From NCBI GenBank assembly GCA_036961355.1, contig JBALVL010000006.1, positions 74,045 to 138,044 on the forward strand: a stretch of 64,000 nt of DNA. The letters are read 5' to 3'. The translations under genes and the position numbers were made by a program. Numbering within the stretch: position 1 is the first letter of the stretch; each line of letters begins with the position of its first letter. The notes below the pieces were generated by a model that searched no databases, had not been told where the DNA came from, and worked only from the letters and a program-made list of their open reading frames with translations. Positions 37,270 to 45,390 of the stretch are shown piece after piece. The stretch comes from Motiliproteus sp036961355. GTDB taxonomy: Bacteria > Pseudomonadota > Gammaproteobacteria > Pseudomonadales > Balneatricaceae.

Positions 37270-38400
37270 TCAATCATGGCGCAACTCATCAGGAATCGGC
37301 AGGTCACCCGGCTCGCCCGGCTTTTTAGCACGACGCGACTGGTACTCGTTCAACTGGTAAACATAAGCCAACACCTGAGCCACCGCGACGTACAGGCCTT
37401 CGGGGATCTCGTCATCGATCGGGGTACTGTAATAGATCGCCCGAGCCAGTGGAGGCGCAGCCAAAATCGGAACATCGTACTCTACCGCCACTTCGCGTAT
37501 TTTTAGTGCCATTTGATCGACACCTTTCGCCACCAACACCGGCGCTCCTGCGCCACCGTCGCTGTATTTCAACGCCACAGAATAGTGCTCAGGGTTGGTG
37601 ATAACCACATCAGCTTGCGGCACTTCGCTCATCATCCGACGCTGCGCCATTTCATGCTGCAACTGACGAATCCGTCCTTTAACCTCGGGCTTACCCTCAG
37701 TATTTTTCATCTCATCTTTGACCTCTTGCAAGGTCATCTTGAGCTTCTTGTTATGATCGTAGAGCTGAAAAGGAACATCGACCGCAGAAATCAGAATCAT
37801 CGTCGAGCACATCAACACAAATGCCCAACCCAGCACTTGCATTCCATGTTCCATCGCCGGAATCACATCCTCATTGCCCATGCTAAGCAGCTCAGGCTGC
37901 TGCTGCAGCAAGATCACCACGCACAACGACCCAACCACCAAAAATTTGGCAATCGCCTTAATCAGCTCGATCAACGATTTGGCCGAGAACATCCGCTTTA
38001 TACCCGATAGCGGGTTAATTCGACTCGCCTTAGGCGCCATCGCCTTAGCACTAAAATTCCACCCTCCAAGCGCTATCGGCCCAACAAGCGCCGCCACAAC
38101 GATAACACCGTAAAGCGCCAACAAGGCCCACAACATCTCCACTGCCGATGCAGACAAGTGACCAAACATGGTTTGCGGATCGAACAGATCCTGGCGCTCC
38201 AGGGTAAAATTGAAGGCCATCATGTGCGCCATGCTATTAGCCACACTGGGGCCGAACACCATCAAACCCGCAGCAGCACTTAACAGCACAACCGTCGTAG
38301 TCAACTCCTTAGAGCGGGCGATATCACCCTTTTCACGCGAGTCTTTCAGCCGTTTTGGCGTGGGCTCTTCTGTTTTTTCCTGACCTGTTTCTTCTGCCAT
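37270..38400 (-). CDS. flhB: Flagellar export switch protein FlhB
   Basis: The 376-residue protein has the N-terminal membrane part with about four helices, and the cytosolic tail that normally self-cleaves. The start EETGQEKTEEPTPKRLKDSREKGDIARS is classic FlhB. The cleavage loop reads NPEHYSVALKY, so the usual NPTH is NPEH here; Asn-Pro and His remain. FlhB switches export from hook to filament proteins. It follows fliR closely; a tail-only paralogue is at 22608-22916. Confidence 0.96.
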   Translation of the reverse strand: MAEETGQEKTEEPTPKRLKDSREKGDIARSKELTTTVVLLSAAAGLMVFGPSVANSMAHMMAFNFTLERQDLFDPQTMFGHLSASAVEMLWALLALYGVIVVAALVGPIALGGWNFSAKAMAPKASRINPLSGIKRMFSAKSLIELIKAIAKFLVVGSLCVVILLQQQPELLSMGNEDVIPAMEHGMQVLGWAFVLMCSTMILISAVDVPFQLYDHNKKLKMTLQEVKDEMKNTEGKPEVKGRIRQLQHEMAQRRMMSEVPQADVVITNPEHYSVALKYSDGGAGAPVLVAKGVDQMALKIREVAVEYDVPILAAPPLARAIYYSTPIDDEIPEGLYVAVAQVLAYVYQLNEYQSRRAKKPGEPGDLPIPDELRHD

Positions 38401-38414
38401 TGCATTGCTGCCGC

Positions 38415-39194
38415 TTATACACCTGCGCTAAACAAAGAAGCTACCAACATCAACACCTGCTCGGACACCCGCCGGTACTGCCCAAAAAAACCCGCCATGC
38501 TGACCCAGGTAATAAACAAACCGAACAGCATGGTAAACGGAAAACCGATTGCAAAAATATTCAACTGCGGCGCCGCTTTAGTCATGATACCGAAAGCAAA
38601 GTTAACCACCAGCAACGCAATAACCGCTGGCAACGCCAACAACAAAGCACCGGAAAACATCCAACTGCCGGCCGTGGCAACCTGCCATAACACATCGGCA
38701 GGCACGACAGCCCCCACCGGCATCACATCAAAACTACCAACAATCACATCGATCAACACTAAGTGACCGTCCATTGCCAGAAACATCATCATCACTATAG
38801 TGAGGTAGTACTGTGCCAAAATCACCACAGAAACCCCGTTGGTCGGGTCAGACATCGAAGCGAAACCCAAACCCATCTGTGAAGAGATCATCTGCCCGGC
38901 AACCACAAAAAGATGGAATAAAACCTGCACCATAAAGCCCAGCAAAAAACCGATCAGCATCTGCTGCACAATAATGCCGACGACTTCCGCTGATAACCCC
39001 TCATAAACAGGCATTGGCGGCAACAAAGGAGCGATCAGCGCAGTTAGAATCACTGCCAGCCCCAACCGTACTCGAACAGGAACCAGCTGAGAACCGATCA
39101 TCGGCACTGCCATGAAAAAGCTGGAGATCCGAAATAGCGGCCACATGAAGCGATTCATCCACTCGACAAGCTCGGGGATACTCAGCTCCAGCAT
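38415..39194 (-). CDS. fliR: Flagellar export gate protein FliR
   Basis: The 259-residue, very hydrophobic protein has the SpaR/FliR family N-terminus (WMNRFMWPLFRISSFFMAVPMIGSQLVPVRVRLGLAVILT) and helices through the end. With FliP and FliQ it forms the export pore. It lies 4 bases after fliQ and 14 before flhB. Confidence 0.95.
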   Translation of the reverse strand: MLELSIPELVEWMNRFMWPLFRISSFFMAVPMIGSQLVPVRVRLGLAVILTALIAPLLPPMPVYEGLSAEVVGIIVQQMLIGFLLGFMVQVLFHLFVVAGQMISSQMGLGFASMSDPTNGVSVVILAQYYLTIVMMMFLAMDGHLVLIDVIVGSFDVMPVGAVVPADVLWQVATAGSWMFSGALLLALPAVIALLVVNFAFGIMTKAAPQLNIFAIGFPFTMLFGLFITWVSMAGFFGQYRRVSEQVLMLVASLFSAGV

Positions 39195-39198
39195 GGTG

Positions 39199-39468
39199 CT
39201 AACCGATCAGAAAAGGGATATTGGTGAAAAGAAAATTAAACAAGCCGGATATCTCACCGACAATCCAGGAGCCGGTCCACATCAACGTTGCCAGAGTCAT
39301 GATTAAGCGCGGCAAGAAGCTCAGTGTCTGCTCATTGATCTGGGTAGCGGCCTGGAAGGTCGCGATAACCAAACCGACCAACAAACTGGGCACAATCAGC
39401 ACCGCCACAATGACGATGATCATCATAAAGGCTTCACGGTATAGATCGAGCACCACCTCAGGCGTCAT
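39199..39468 (-). CDS. fliQ: Flagellar export gate protein FliQ
   Basis: The 89-residue protein has two membrane hairpin helices (MMIIVIVAVLIVPSLLVGLVIATFQAATQI and IMTLATLMWTGSWIVGEI) and the FliQ signature ATQINEQTLSFLPR. It belongs to the FliPQR pore. It is 36 bases after fliP and 4 bases before fliR. Confidence 0.96.
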   Translation of the reverse strand: MTPEVVLDLYREAFMMIIVIVAVLIVPSLLVGLVIATFQAATQINEQTLSFLPRLIMTLATLMWTGSWIVGEISGLFNFLFTNIPFLIG

Positions 39469-39504
39469 GATTCTCTCCCGGTTACTGCCGGTAGGATACG
39501 CAAA

Positions 39505-40257
39505 CTATGTACCAAAGCTGGCGGCCAAGGTACCCACCACCATCGCCCAGCCATCAACTAATACAAAGAGCATAATCTTAAAGGGTAGCGAAATAATCAC
39601 TGGCGAAAGCATCATCATACCCATCGCCATCAGCACACTGGCAACAACCAGGTCGATCACCAAGAACGGGATAAACAACATAAAGCCGATCTGGAATGCC
39701 GTTTTCAATTCACTGGTAACAAAGGCTGGCACCAAAATACTGAACGGTAAGGCTTCGGGCGATTCTACTTGTTCAATCTTGGCGATCCGTACAAACAGGT
39801 CGATATCGCTTTCACGGGTCTGCTTCAACATAAAACCACGAAACGGCTGTGCCGCTCGCTCAATCGTCTCCAGCGCCGTCAACTCTTCGTTAAGATACGG
39901 CTGCACCGCCACCGTATTCACCTCGTCAAGCACCGGCGTCATGATGAAGAAGGTCAGGAACATCGCCAAACCGACCAAGATCTGATTCGACGGCGTCTGC
40001 TGTAACCCCAGCGCCTGCCGCAAGATAGAAAAGACAATGATGATCCGCGTAAAGGAGGTCATCATCATAACGATGGCTGGCAGGAACGTCAGCATCGTCA
40101 TCAGGATTAAGACCTGCAACGTTACCGAATAGCTCTGCGCACCATCTTCACCGGTAGTCACCGTTACCGCTTCGAGCCCACCCAACTCTGCCAACGCCAG
40201 CTGCGGCACCAGCATGCCAAACAGCATCAGCGACACGGCAGCCAAACACCTATTCAT
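39505..40257 (-). CDS. fliP: Flagellar export gate protein FliP
   Basis: The protein has a cleavable signal (LAAVSLMLFGMLVPQLALA) and the FliP family signature in TFLPAIVMMMTSFTRIIIVFSILRQALGLQQTPSNQILVGLAMFLTFF. ATG 40257 is the preferred start because GGAAG lies 5 bases upstream; ATG 40269 is possible. The start overlaps the fliO end by 8 bases. Length from 40257 is 250 residues, normal for FliP. Confidence 0.96.
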   Translation of the reverse strand: MNRCLAAVSLMLFGMLVPQLALAELGGLEAVTVTTGEDGAQSYSVTLQVLILMTMLTFLPAIVMMMTSFTRIIIVFSILRQALGLQQTPSNQILVGLAMFLTFFIMTPVLDEVNTVAVQPYLNEELTALETIERAAQPFRGFMLKQTRESDIDLFVRIAKIEQVESPEALPFSILVPAFVTSELKTAFQIGFMLFIPFLVIDLVVASVLMAMGMMMLSPVIISLPFKIMLFVLVDGWAMVVGTLAASFGT

Positions 40258-40852
40258 GAGAACTTCCATGACTATCGGTTGCTGGCGGTTTGGCCGAATC
40301 CGACCGGTTCATCGACTTTTGCAACCAGTGTGAAAAGGAAGCCTGCGGCGCGGCAGGTGGTTCGACCAGCGGTTGATCAAAACTCTCTAGCAGATTGACC
40401 CGGCCTTGCGCCACACCCAACAATAACTGTTTAGAGCCGGCTTCAATCAATACAACCCGTTCGCGTGAACTAAGCGGCAGTGACGCTACCACTTTCAATC
40501 CATGCTGCGAGAACCCACCAGCCACACCGGTGCGCTTTACAAGCCAAGCGAGCCCCAGAAACACAACTAACACAAGTACCAGCCCAGCCAACAGCTGGCC
40601 CAACGCAGAAAAATCGAAACCTTGTGATAACGACACCGCAGGCTGCGGCTCGCCAGCAACCCGTGCACTGGTGATTTTTGACGTTGCAGCGGCATCCTGC
40701 GACAAAACCGTCGTATTTACCGACGGTAAAGCGGCCACATGCTCCGATTGGACTGTCTCAGGCACCGCTGGTACAGCTTGCGAAACGGCAGCGGCGCCAA
40801 ATGCCAGCCCACAGCTTAGCCACATCAACAGTACCGATAAAGTTCGATTCAA
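40250..40852 (-). CDS. fliO: Flagellar assembly protein FliO
   Basis: The 200-residue protein has a signal-like N-terminus, a Ser/Ala/Val-rich periplasmic stretch, a membrane helix (FSALGQLLAGLVLVLVVFLGLAWLV) and the FliO cytosolic domain (LKVVASLPLSSRERVVLIEAGSKQLLLGVAQGRVNLLES). The start is TTG 40852, overlapping the fliN stop as TTGA. It helps FliP assemble. Confidence 0.92.
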   Translation of the reverse strand: MNRTLSVLLMWLSCGLAFGAAAVSQAVPAVPETVQSEHVAALPSVNTTVLSQDAAATSKITSARVAGEPQPAVSLSQGFDFSALGQLLAGLVLVLVVFLGLAWLVKRTGVAGGFSQHGLKVVASLPLSSRERVVLIEAGSKQLLLGVAQGRVNLLESFDQPLVEPPAAPQASFSHWLQKSMNRSDSAKPPATDSHGSSHE

Positions 40853-41319
40853 CGCAGCTTCCTGATTCGCTCTGAAGGACTCACAACGTCGGTTAAACGG
40901 ATACCGAAACGGTCGTTGACCACCACCACTTCGCCGTGCGCAATCAACGTACCATTTACCTTCACGTCCAGCGGCTCTCCCGCCATTCGATCAAGCTCAA
41001 TGACTGAGCCCTGACTCAACTGCAGCAGATTGCGGATAGCAATTTCGGTACTCCCCACCTCCATCGATAAGGAGACAGGGATATCCAGAATCACATCGAG
41101 ATCAGGATTATCGCTTAATTGTGCCGGTAAGGAGTCATCATGCAGCTCATCAAACGCTACCGCATCTGCATCGGGCTCGATACCTTGATCGGCTAGCGCT
41201 TCAGCCCAGATATCGTCGACATCGCTACCACCGGACGCTTCCTGGTCCTCCAGCGCAGCGGCCCATTCGTCCGCCATCGCTTTCTCATCGGGATTCTGTG
41301 TATTGTTTTCGTCACTCAT
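40849..41319 (-). CDS. fliN: Flagellar switch protein FliN
   Basis: The 156-residue protein has an acidic N-terminal extension of about 75 residues (DEKAMADEWAAALEDQEASG, DDIWAEALADQG) and a C-terminal SpoA domain (LDVILDIPVSLSMEVGSTEIAIRNLLQLSQGSVIELDRMAGEPLDVKVNGTLIAHGEVVVVNDRFGIRLTDVV). FliN forms the bottom of the C ring. An unusual 127-base gap with a hairpin separates it from fliM. Confidence 0.95.
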   Translation of the reverse strand: MSDENNTQNPDEKAMADEWAAALEDQEASGGSDVDDIWAEALADQGIEPDADAVAFDELHDDSLPAQLSDNPDLDVILDIPVSLSMEVGSTEIAIRNLLQLSQGSVIELDRMAGEPLDVKVNGTLIAHGEVVVVNDRFGIRLTDVVSPSERIRKLR

Positions 41320-41359
41320 GCCACGGTTCTCTCAGGAGCTAGTCATCTTTTCATTTTCA

Positions 41360-41380
41360 CCACTGCGATATCGACAGTGG
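41360..41380 (-). repeat. Inverted repeat in the fliM-fliN gap
   Basis: CCACTG and CAGTGG flank a self-complementary centre (CGATATCG), making an almost continuous palindrome about 40 bases after the start of the fliM-fliN gap. No T tract follows on the minus strand, so it is not an intrinsic terminator. It could be a protein-binding site or an mRNA hairpin. Confidence 0.5.
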
Positions 41381-41446
41381 TTTGTGTGGCGGTATGATTT
41401 AACTGTACCCGCCAGAGGCTACGAATATATCGATCAATGCAACCAG

Positions 41447-42418
41447 TTATTTCTCACGCTTTATCTGATCAACAATTTTAACGGCCAAATTACTGCGTGA
41501 GACTCCCAACTTACAATCAAAGGTTGGGACGCCATTGGCGGTAAGGGTCAACAACTCCGGAATCTCTACCGGAATCACGTCACCGGCATCCATCGCCATA
41601 ATATCGCGCAATGTGATCTCCCGCTCAGCCACACGCATCTCAAGATTCACCTTCGCGCCCATGATGTCGGAGCGCAAGGCTTTGCTCCAACGCTCATCTT
41701 TGCCATCCGAATCACTCTGAACCCCGGAATCCAGCACCTCCCTAATAGGCTCCAGCATCGCATAGGGAATAGTGACATGAAAATCACCACCGCCACCATC
41801 GAGTTCGATATGGAACGTGCTCACCACCACAACTTCGCCCGGACTAACGATATTAGCCATCGCAGGATTGACTTCCGAGTTCACATACTCGAAGTCAATC
41901 TCCATAATCGGCGCCCAAGCTTCACGCAGGTCGACAAAAATCTGCGTCAGCAACATACGCACAATACGGTTTTCTGTCGGAGTAAATTCGCGCCCTTCAA
42001 TCTTGGCATGACGACCGTCACCACCAAAGAAGTTATCGACCAATTTAAAAACCAGCTTGGCATCCATAATAAACAAACTGGTGCCACGTAGCGGACGGAT
42101 CTTGACCAGATTAAGGCTGGTTGGCACGTAAAGGGTATGGACGTATTCGCCAAACTTGAGAATTTGCACCCCACCGACCGAGACATCGGCACTGCGACGC
42201 AAAATATTAAACAAACTGATACGGGTATAACGCGCGAAACGCTCGTTGACCATCTCCAGAGTCGGCATCCGACCCCGAACGATACGCTCCTGACTGGTTA
42301 AGTCGTATGAGGAGGCCTCACCTTCTTCAACCTCATCTTCGGTTTCAATATCGCCGTCGTCGACCCCGTGCAGAAGGGCATCAATTTCGTCTTGTGATAG
42401 TAGATCCTGAACGCTCAT
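41447..42418 (-). CDS. fliM: Flagellar switch protein FliM
   Basis: The 323-residue protein begins with the CheY-binding peptide SVQDLLSQDEIDALLHGV, has the FliM middle domain (FARYTRISLFNILRRSADV to GGGGDFHVTIPYAMLEPIREVL) and the C-terminal SpoA domain (IMAMDAGDVIPVEIPELLTLTANGVPTFDCKLGVSRSNLAVKI). It links CheY-P to motor reversal. It lies 13 bases after fliL. Confidence 0.97.
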   Translation of the reverse strand: MSVQDLLSQDEIDALLHGVDDGDIETEDEVEEGEASSYDLTSQERIVRGRMPTLEMVNERFARYTRISLFNILRRSADVSVGGVQILKFGEYVHTLYVPTSLNLVKIRPLRGTSLFIMDAKLVFKLVDNFFGGDGRHAKIEGREFTPTENRIVRMLLTQIFVDLREAWAPIMEIDFEYVNSEVNPAMANIVSPGEVVVVSTFHIELDGGGGDFHVTIPYAMLEPIREVLDSGVQSDSDGKDERWSKALRSDIMGAKVNLEMRVAEREITLRDIMAMDAGDVIPVEIPELLTLTANGVPTFDCKLGVSRSNLAVKIVDQIKREK

Positions 42419-42431
42419 CGAGTACCGGCGC

Positions 42432-42935
42432 CTATTGCATCACAAAATTGGTGAAAAAAACCTCTTCCACCCCGGGTTTGCCGATCTCTTGCTGCAACAA
42501 CTCCTGCAGCTTACGAGTCGATTCTTTGCGTAACCGCTCTTTGCCTTCGGCGGTTTGCAGGTCAGAAAAAGACTGACTGGCGAACAGATCAGACAAGTTA
42601 TAGACAACCAGCGGCATATGTTTGGTCAACCCATCAGCAACTTCCTGATCCCTTGTCAACGCTTCGGCGTAGATCTGAAGGTAACGCTGACGGCCGGTTT
42701 TCTCAGAAAAGTTAGCGATAAAAGATGGCTTTCCGCCAGGGGTTCTGAGCTTGACATAAATGGCTGCCTTACGAACAACCTGATCAGCAGAGACTGAAGT
42801 ATCGGCACTATTACCGCCACTGAAGAAAAACCACCCGGCACCGCCCGCCGCTGCCAGCAACAGCACTGCCGCAACAATGATGATCAGTAACTTCTTCGAA
42901 GATTTCTTTTCAACTTCCGGGGCTTCTTCAGCCAT
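42432..42935 (-). CDS. fliL: Flagellar stator-associated protein FliL
   Basis: The 167-residue protein has a short acidic/basic N-terminus, one membrane helix (LLIIIVAAVLLLAAAGGAGWFFF) and a periplasmic FliL domain (YVKLRTPGGKPSFIANFSEKTGRQRYLQIYAEALT) ending EEVFFTNFVMQ. It supports stators around the motor. First gene of the fliLMNOPQR-flhB run, with a possible sigma-54 promoter 27-42 bases upstream. Confidence 0.95.
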   Translation of the reverse strand: MAEEAPEVEKKSSKKLLIIIVAAVLLLAAAGGAGWFFFSGGNSADTSVSADQVVRKAAIYVKLRTPGGKPSFIANFSEKTGRQRYLQIYAEALTRDQEVADGLTKHMPLVVYNLSDLFASQSFSDLQTAEGKERLRKESTRKLQELLQQEIGKPGVEEVFFTNFVMQ

Positions 42936-42961
42936 AGTGTTCTCTTAGCCCGCTAATACAG

Positions 42962-42977
42962 TGCCGAATACCTGCCA
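42962..42977 (-). promoter_or_regulatory. Possible sigma-54 promoter for fliL
   Basis: The minus-strand sequence TGGCAGGTATTCGGCA has GG and GC with 10 bases between, and TGGCA at -24, but the -12 box is CGGCA instead of TTGCA. Position right before fliL and after fliK fits a separate unit. Confidence 0.55.
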
Positions 42978-43052
42978 CCCGATCAACGGCGACACAAAAC
43001 GGGGACTATACCATAAAACCGACGCCCGGTAGCCTGCACTTACCTCCCAAGA

Positions 43053-44756
43053 TCAGGCGTAATAATCAACCAACGACAGCGACATCTGTGTTGCAATCTG
43101 CGCCCCATCCTGTTGATTTTCTGAATCAATCTCATCAACATCATTTCGGCCGGAGTTTGTCGCAGAGCGCTCATCGTCAGACCCTTTTGGCTGGGATTGA
43201 TCGGACACATCGGCCTGGTCCAGCTCGATGCCGTTTTCGGCCAACATCTCGCGCAAACGCGGCATCTGCTGCTCTAACACTTCACGCACATGTGCATGCG
43301 GACTGCTGAAACTCAAGCTGGCCTGATCACCCTGTATATTGAGTCGCACACTCAAACTCCCCAGCTCAGGCGGATCTAACTTTAACTCTACGCTTGAAAC
43401 ATTCTGACCCGCCATCCATAAAATTCGCTGCGAGGCGGCCGGAGTCCATTTCTCACCACCAAATCGCTCACTCATGCCTAGCGCCAACCCACTTGCTGTC
43501 GATGTTTGGTAGGCCTGCTGAAGCTGCGCAAGACTGCCACTTCGACCCGCTTGCAACAAACTCCCAGCCTCAGCCGACTGCGTAGAAGCGCTCGACACCG
43601 CTTTAAAATCGACATCACTTTGAGCCAACTTCTGCCCCTGCGCGGCAACTGAATCTCGCAACTCAACCCAGCGCGATAATGACTCACGCCGACCTTGCGG
43701 CGGCTGCTCCTGCTCCTTACCACTCGCCCCTAACGCAAGTGCTTCCTCGACTCCGCCTTTCACAGGCTCAGCGGCAAGCGACTGTACGGTCGCGGTTGGC
43801 GGTGCAACCGGAGCCGTCTTCACCGCCTGCGCTTCGCTGCCCGCTACTGCAGTTGTGGCCGGAGTTGACTGCGCCTGAAGGGCTGCGACTTGAGCCCGAT
43901 CAACGACAGCCTCTACCGCATCAGCCCGATCACCCTCCGGGGCCACCTGCTGCGGCTCCCTAGATACAGGCTCACTGTCTGCCAAGATTGAGCGATCCAC
44001 TACCGTCTCACCTGGACGATTAGACAGATCCTGTGACGCAGCCTTCGAATCATTACTGTCGAGTAGCGCCTCGGTAGCCTGCTGCCTAGCTACTGCGGCG
44101 TCGTTATCGACACGACTAGCAGCTGTTTCATTGGCTTGTGCAGCTGCTTGCCGTGCGAATTCAGTCTGTTGTTTAGCCAGCCGCTGCAGCGCAGTTTGTT
44201 GCGGCTCTGCGGCTTGTAAACCACTGCGTAAACGATCCGCCAGAGCCAACAACTCACCGAGCGAACGCTCTTTATCCGCCCGACCTTCGGAGTCATCCGG
44301 TTCGGTTGACGAGGATCGAATCGTATCCACCAACTGAGCCAACGGATCTGACCAGCCCTGCTTTTCAAGCTGAGCATCCTGCACCAGCAGTGCCGCCTGG
44401 GTTAGCCGCTCAATCTGCTCTGGTGGCAAGCTCTCAGCTGCAAGCTGTACAACCAGTGAATCCAACTGTTCGGCTTGCTGATCGGACAACTCGCCCTCTA
44501 GCTGACCGGCGAACTCACTCAGCTTCGCCACCAGCTCCTGCAATTGCTCTGACGACAGCTGCTCTGACGGCAAAGACTCGCCGTCAAGCGGCAAGGCGGT
44601 ACCGTCAACAGGCGATTCCAGCGACGCCTGAAGCTGCTGCATCAACTGTTCGAACATCTGTTCTAGATTATCCGCACCACCGGCATCGGGAAAGCCCGTG
44701 GTGGTGACAGAAACATTTCTGGATGGGGTGGCCGCAGCTACCGACATCAAAGACAT
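43053..44756 (-). CDS. fliK: Flagellar hook-length control protein FliK
   Basis: The 567-residue protein has a long Gln/Ala/Ser/Glu-rich N-terminal ruler and the C-terminal substrate-switching domain: NVSSVELKLDPPELGSLSVRLNIQGDQASLSF and HVREVLEQQMPRLREMLAENGIELDQADVS. FliK measures the hook and makes FlhB change export class. The start ATG 44756 has GAGGAGAG upstream and a strong sigma-54 promoter match at 44790-44805. It is in its normal place between fliJ and fliL. Confidence 0.95.
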   Translation of the reverse strand: MSLMSVAAATPSRNVSVTTTGFPDAGGADNLEQMFEQLMQQLQASLESPVDGTALPLDGESLPSEQLSSEQLQELVAKLSEFAGQLEGELSDQQAEQLDSLVVQLAAESLPPEQIERLTQAALLVQDAQLEKQGWSDPLAQLVDTIRSSSTEPDDSEGRADKERSLGELLALADRLRSGLQAAEPQQTALQRLAKQQTEFARQAAAQANETAASRVDNDAAVARQQATEALLDSNDSKAASQDLSNRPGETVVDRSILADSEPVSREPQQVAPEGDRADAVEAVVDRAQVAALQAQSTPATTAVAGSEAQAVKTAPVAPPTATVQSLAAEPVKGGVEEALALGASGKEQEQPPQGRRESLSRWVELRDSVAAQGQKLAQSDVDFKAVSSASTQSAEAGSLLQAGRSGSLAQLQQAYQTSTASGLALGMSERFGGEKWTPAASQRILWMAGQNVSSVELKLDPPELGSLSVRLNIQGDQASLSFSSPHAHVREVLEQQMPRLREMLAENGIELDQADVSDQSQPKGSDDERSATNSGRNDVDEIDSENQQDGAQIATQMSLSLVDYYA

Positions 44757-44789
44757 AGCGCTCTCCTCGTATAAAGCTTCATGATTAAA

Positions 44790-44805
44790 TGCAAGGAAAA
44801 GGCCA
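44790..44805 (-). promoter_or_regulatory. Sigma-54 (-24/-12) promoter for fliK
   Basis: The minus-strand sequence TGGCCTTTTCCTTGCA has GG and GC with exactly 10 bases between and a perfect TTGCA. The start point would be about 24 bases before the fliK ATG. Confidence 0.82.
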
Positions 44806-44869
44806 ATTAAAGAAACAGAGGAGAATAGAATGGTATAACGCGTAATTTAGAAAAAAATAATACCAACAA

Positions 44870-45313
44870 TCAGAGCAAGCCTCGCCCTCTGCGGTTCTGG
44901 GTCATCTCATCAATCTGTTTCTGCAGCCCTTTCTCTTCCTGCTGCCGCTCCTGCTCTTGAGTTCGCGAGATCAACGACCCCATCGCCTGCTCACGTCCCC
45001 GTGCCGTTTGCCAAACCAATTTGGCTTGCTCCAACAACTGCTCACTGAAACTGATCTGTCGCTGCTGCTGCGTAACTGCGTCCAGCAAACGCTGCTTGAA
45101 CACTTGCAAACGTTGCAACTGCTCCATCGTTACGCCAGCACGACCGGTAGTCAGAAGATCTTGCTGATAATCATCAAGGTAGGTTTGCAACTGCACCAAC
45201 TTATCCCGCTCAGCCGATAACTGCTGCTGCGCCAAACCCAATTGCTGCTCAGCACTCTTGCGGCGCTGCTCGGCCAAATTTTGGACCGGTTTCAAACGTT
45301 TGGAGCGCTTCAT
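44870..45313 (-). CDS. fliJ: Flagellar export chaperone FliJ
   Basis: The 147-residue protein is almost wholly charged coiled coil (RLKPVQNLAEQRRKSAEQQLGLAQQQL to TRGREQAMGSLISRTQEQERQQEEKG). This is the FliJ pattern: it acts as the stalk in the FliI ATPase ring. ATG 45313 follows directly on the stop codon of a 23-codon micro-ORF, so translation could be coupled to it. Confidence 0.93.
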   Translation of the reverse strand: MKRSKRLKPVQNLAEQRRKSAEQQLGLAQQQLSAERDKLVQLQTYLDDYQQDLLTTGRAGVTMEQLQRLQVFKQRLLDAVTQQQRQISFSEQLLEQAKLVWQTARGREQAMGSLISRTQEQERQQEEKGLQKQIDEMTQNRRGRGLL

Positions 45314-45385
45314 CTATAGCCGCCCATCAATCCAACGACCCAAAGCCAAGACAACCCAATGAACGACCACAACAATCAACTCCAT
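45314..45385 (-). CDS. Candidate 23-residue micro-protein between fliI and fliJ
   Basis: ATG 45385 lies five bases after the fliI stop, with GGAG 9 bases upstream, and its TAG stop (45316-45314) abuts the ATG of fliJ. The product starts MELIVVVVHWVVLALGRW, then a short charged end, so it would be one membrane-inserting helix. It could be a real micro-protein, a translational coupler that feeds ribosomes into fliJ, or chance. I recognise no family. Confidence 0.4.
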   Translation of the reverse strand: MELIVVVVHWVVLALGRWIDGRL

Positions 45386-45390
45386 ACTCA

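Noticed and set aside
39221..39985. 254-codon frame antisense to fliP-fliQ
   Set aside because: Shadow of the two real membrane-protein genes; no ribosome binding site and no family resemblance.
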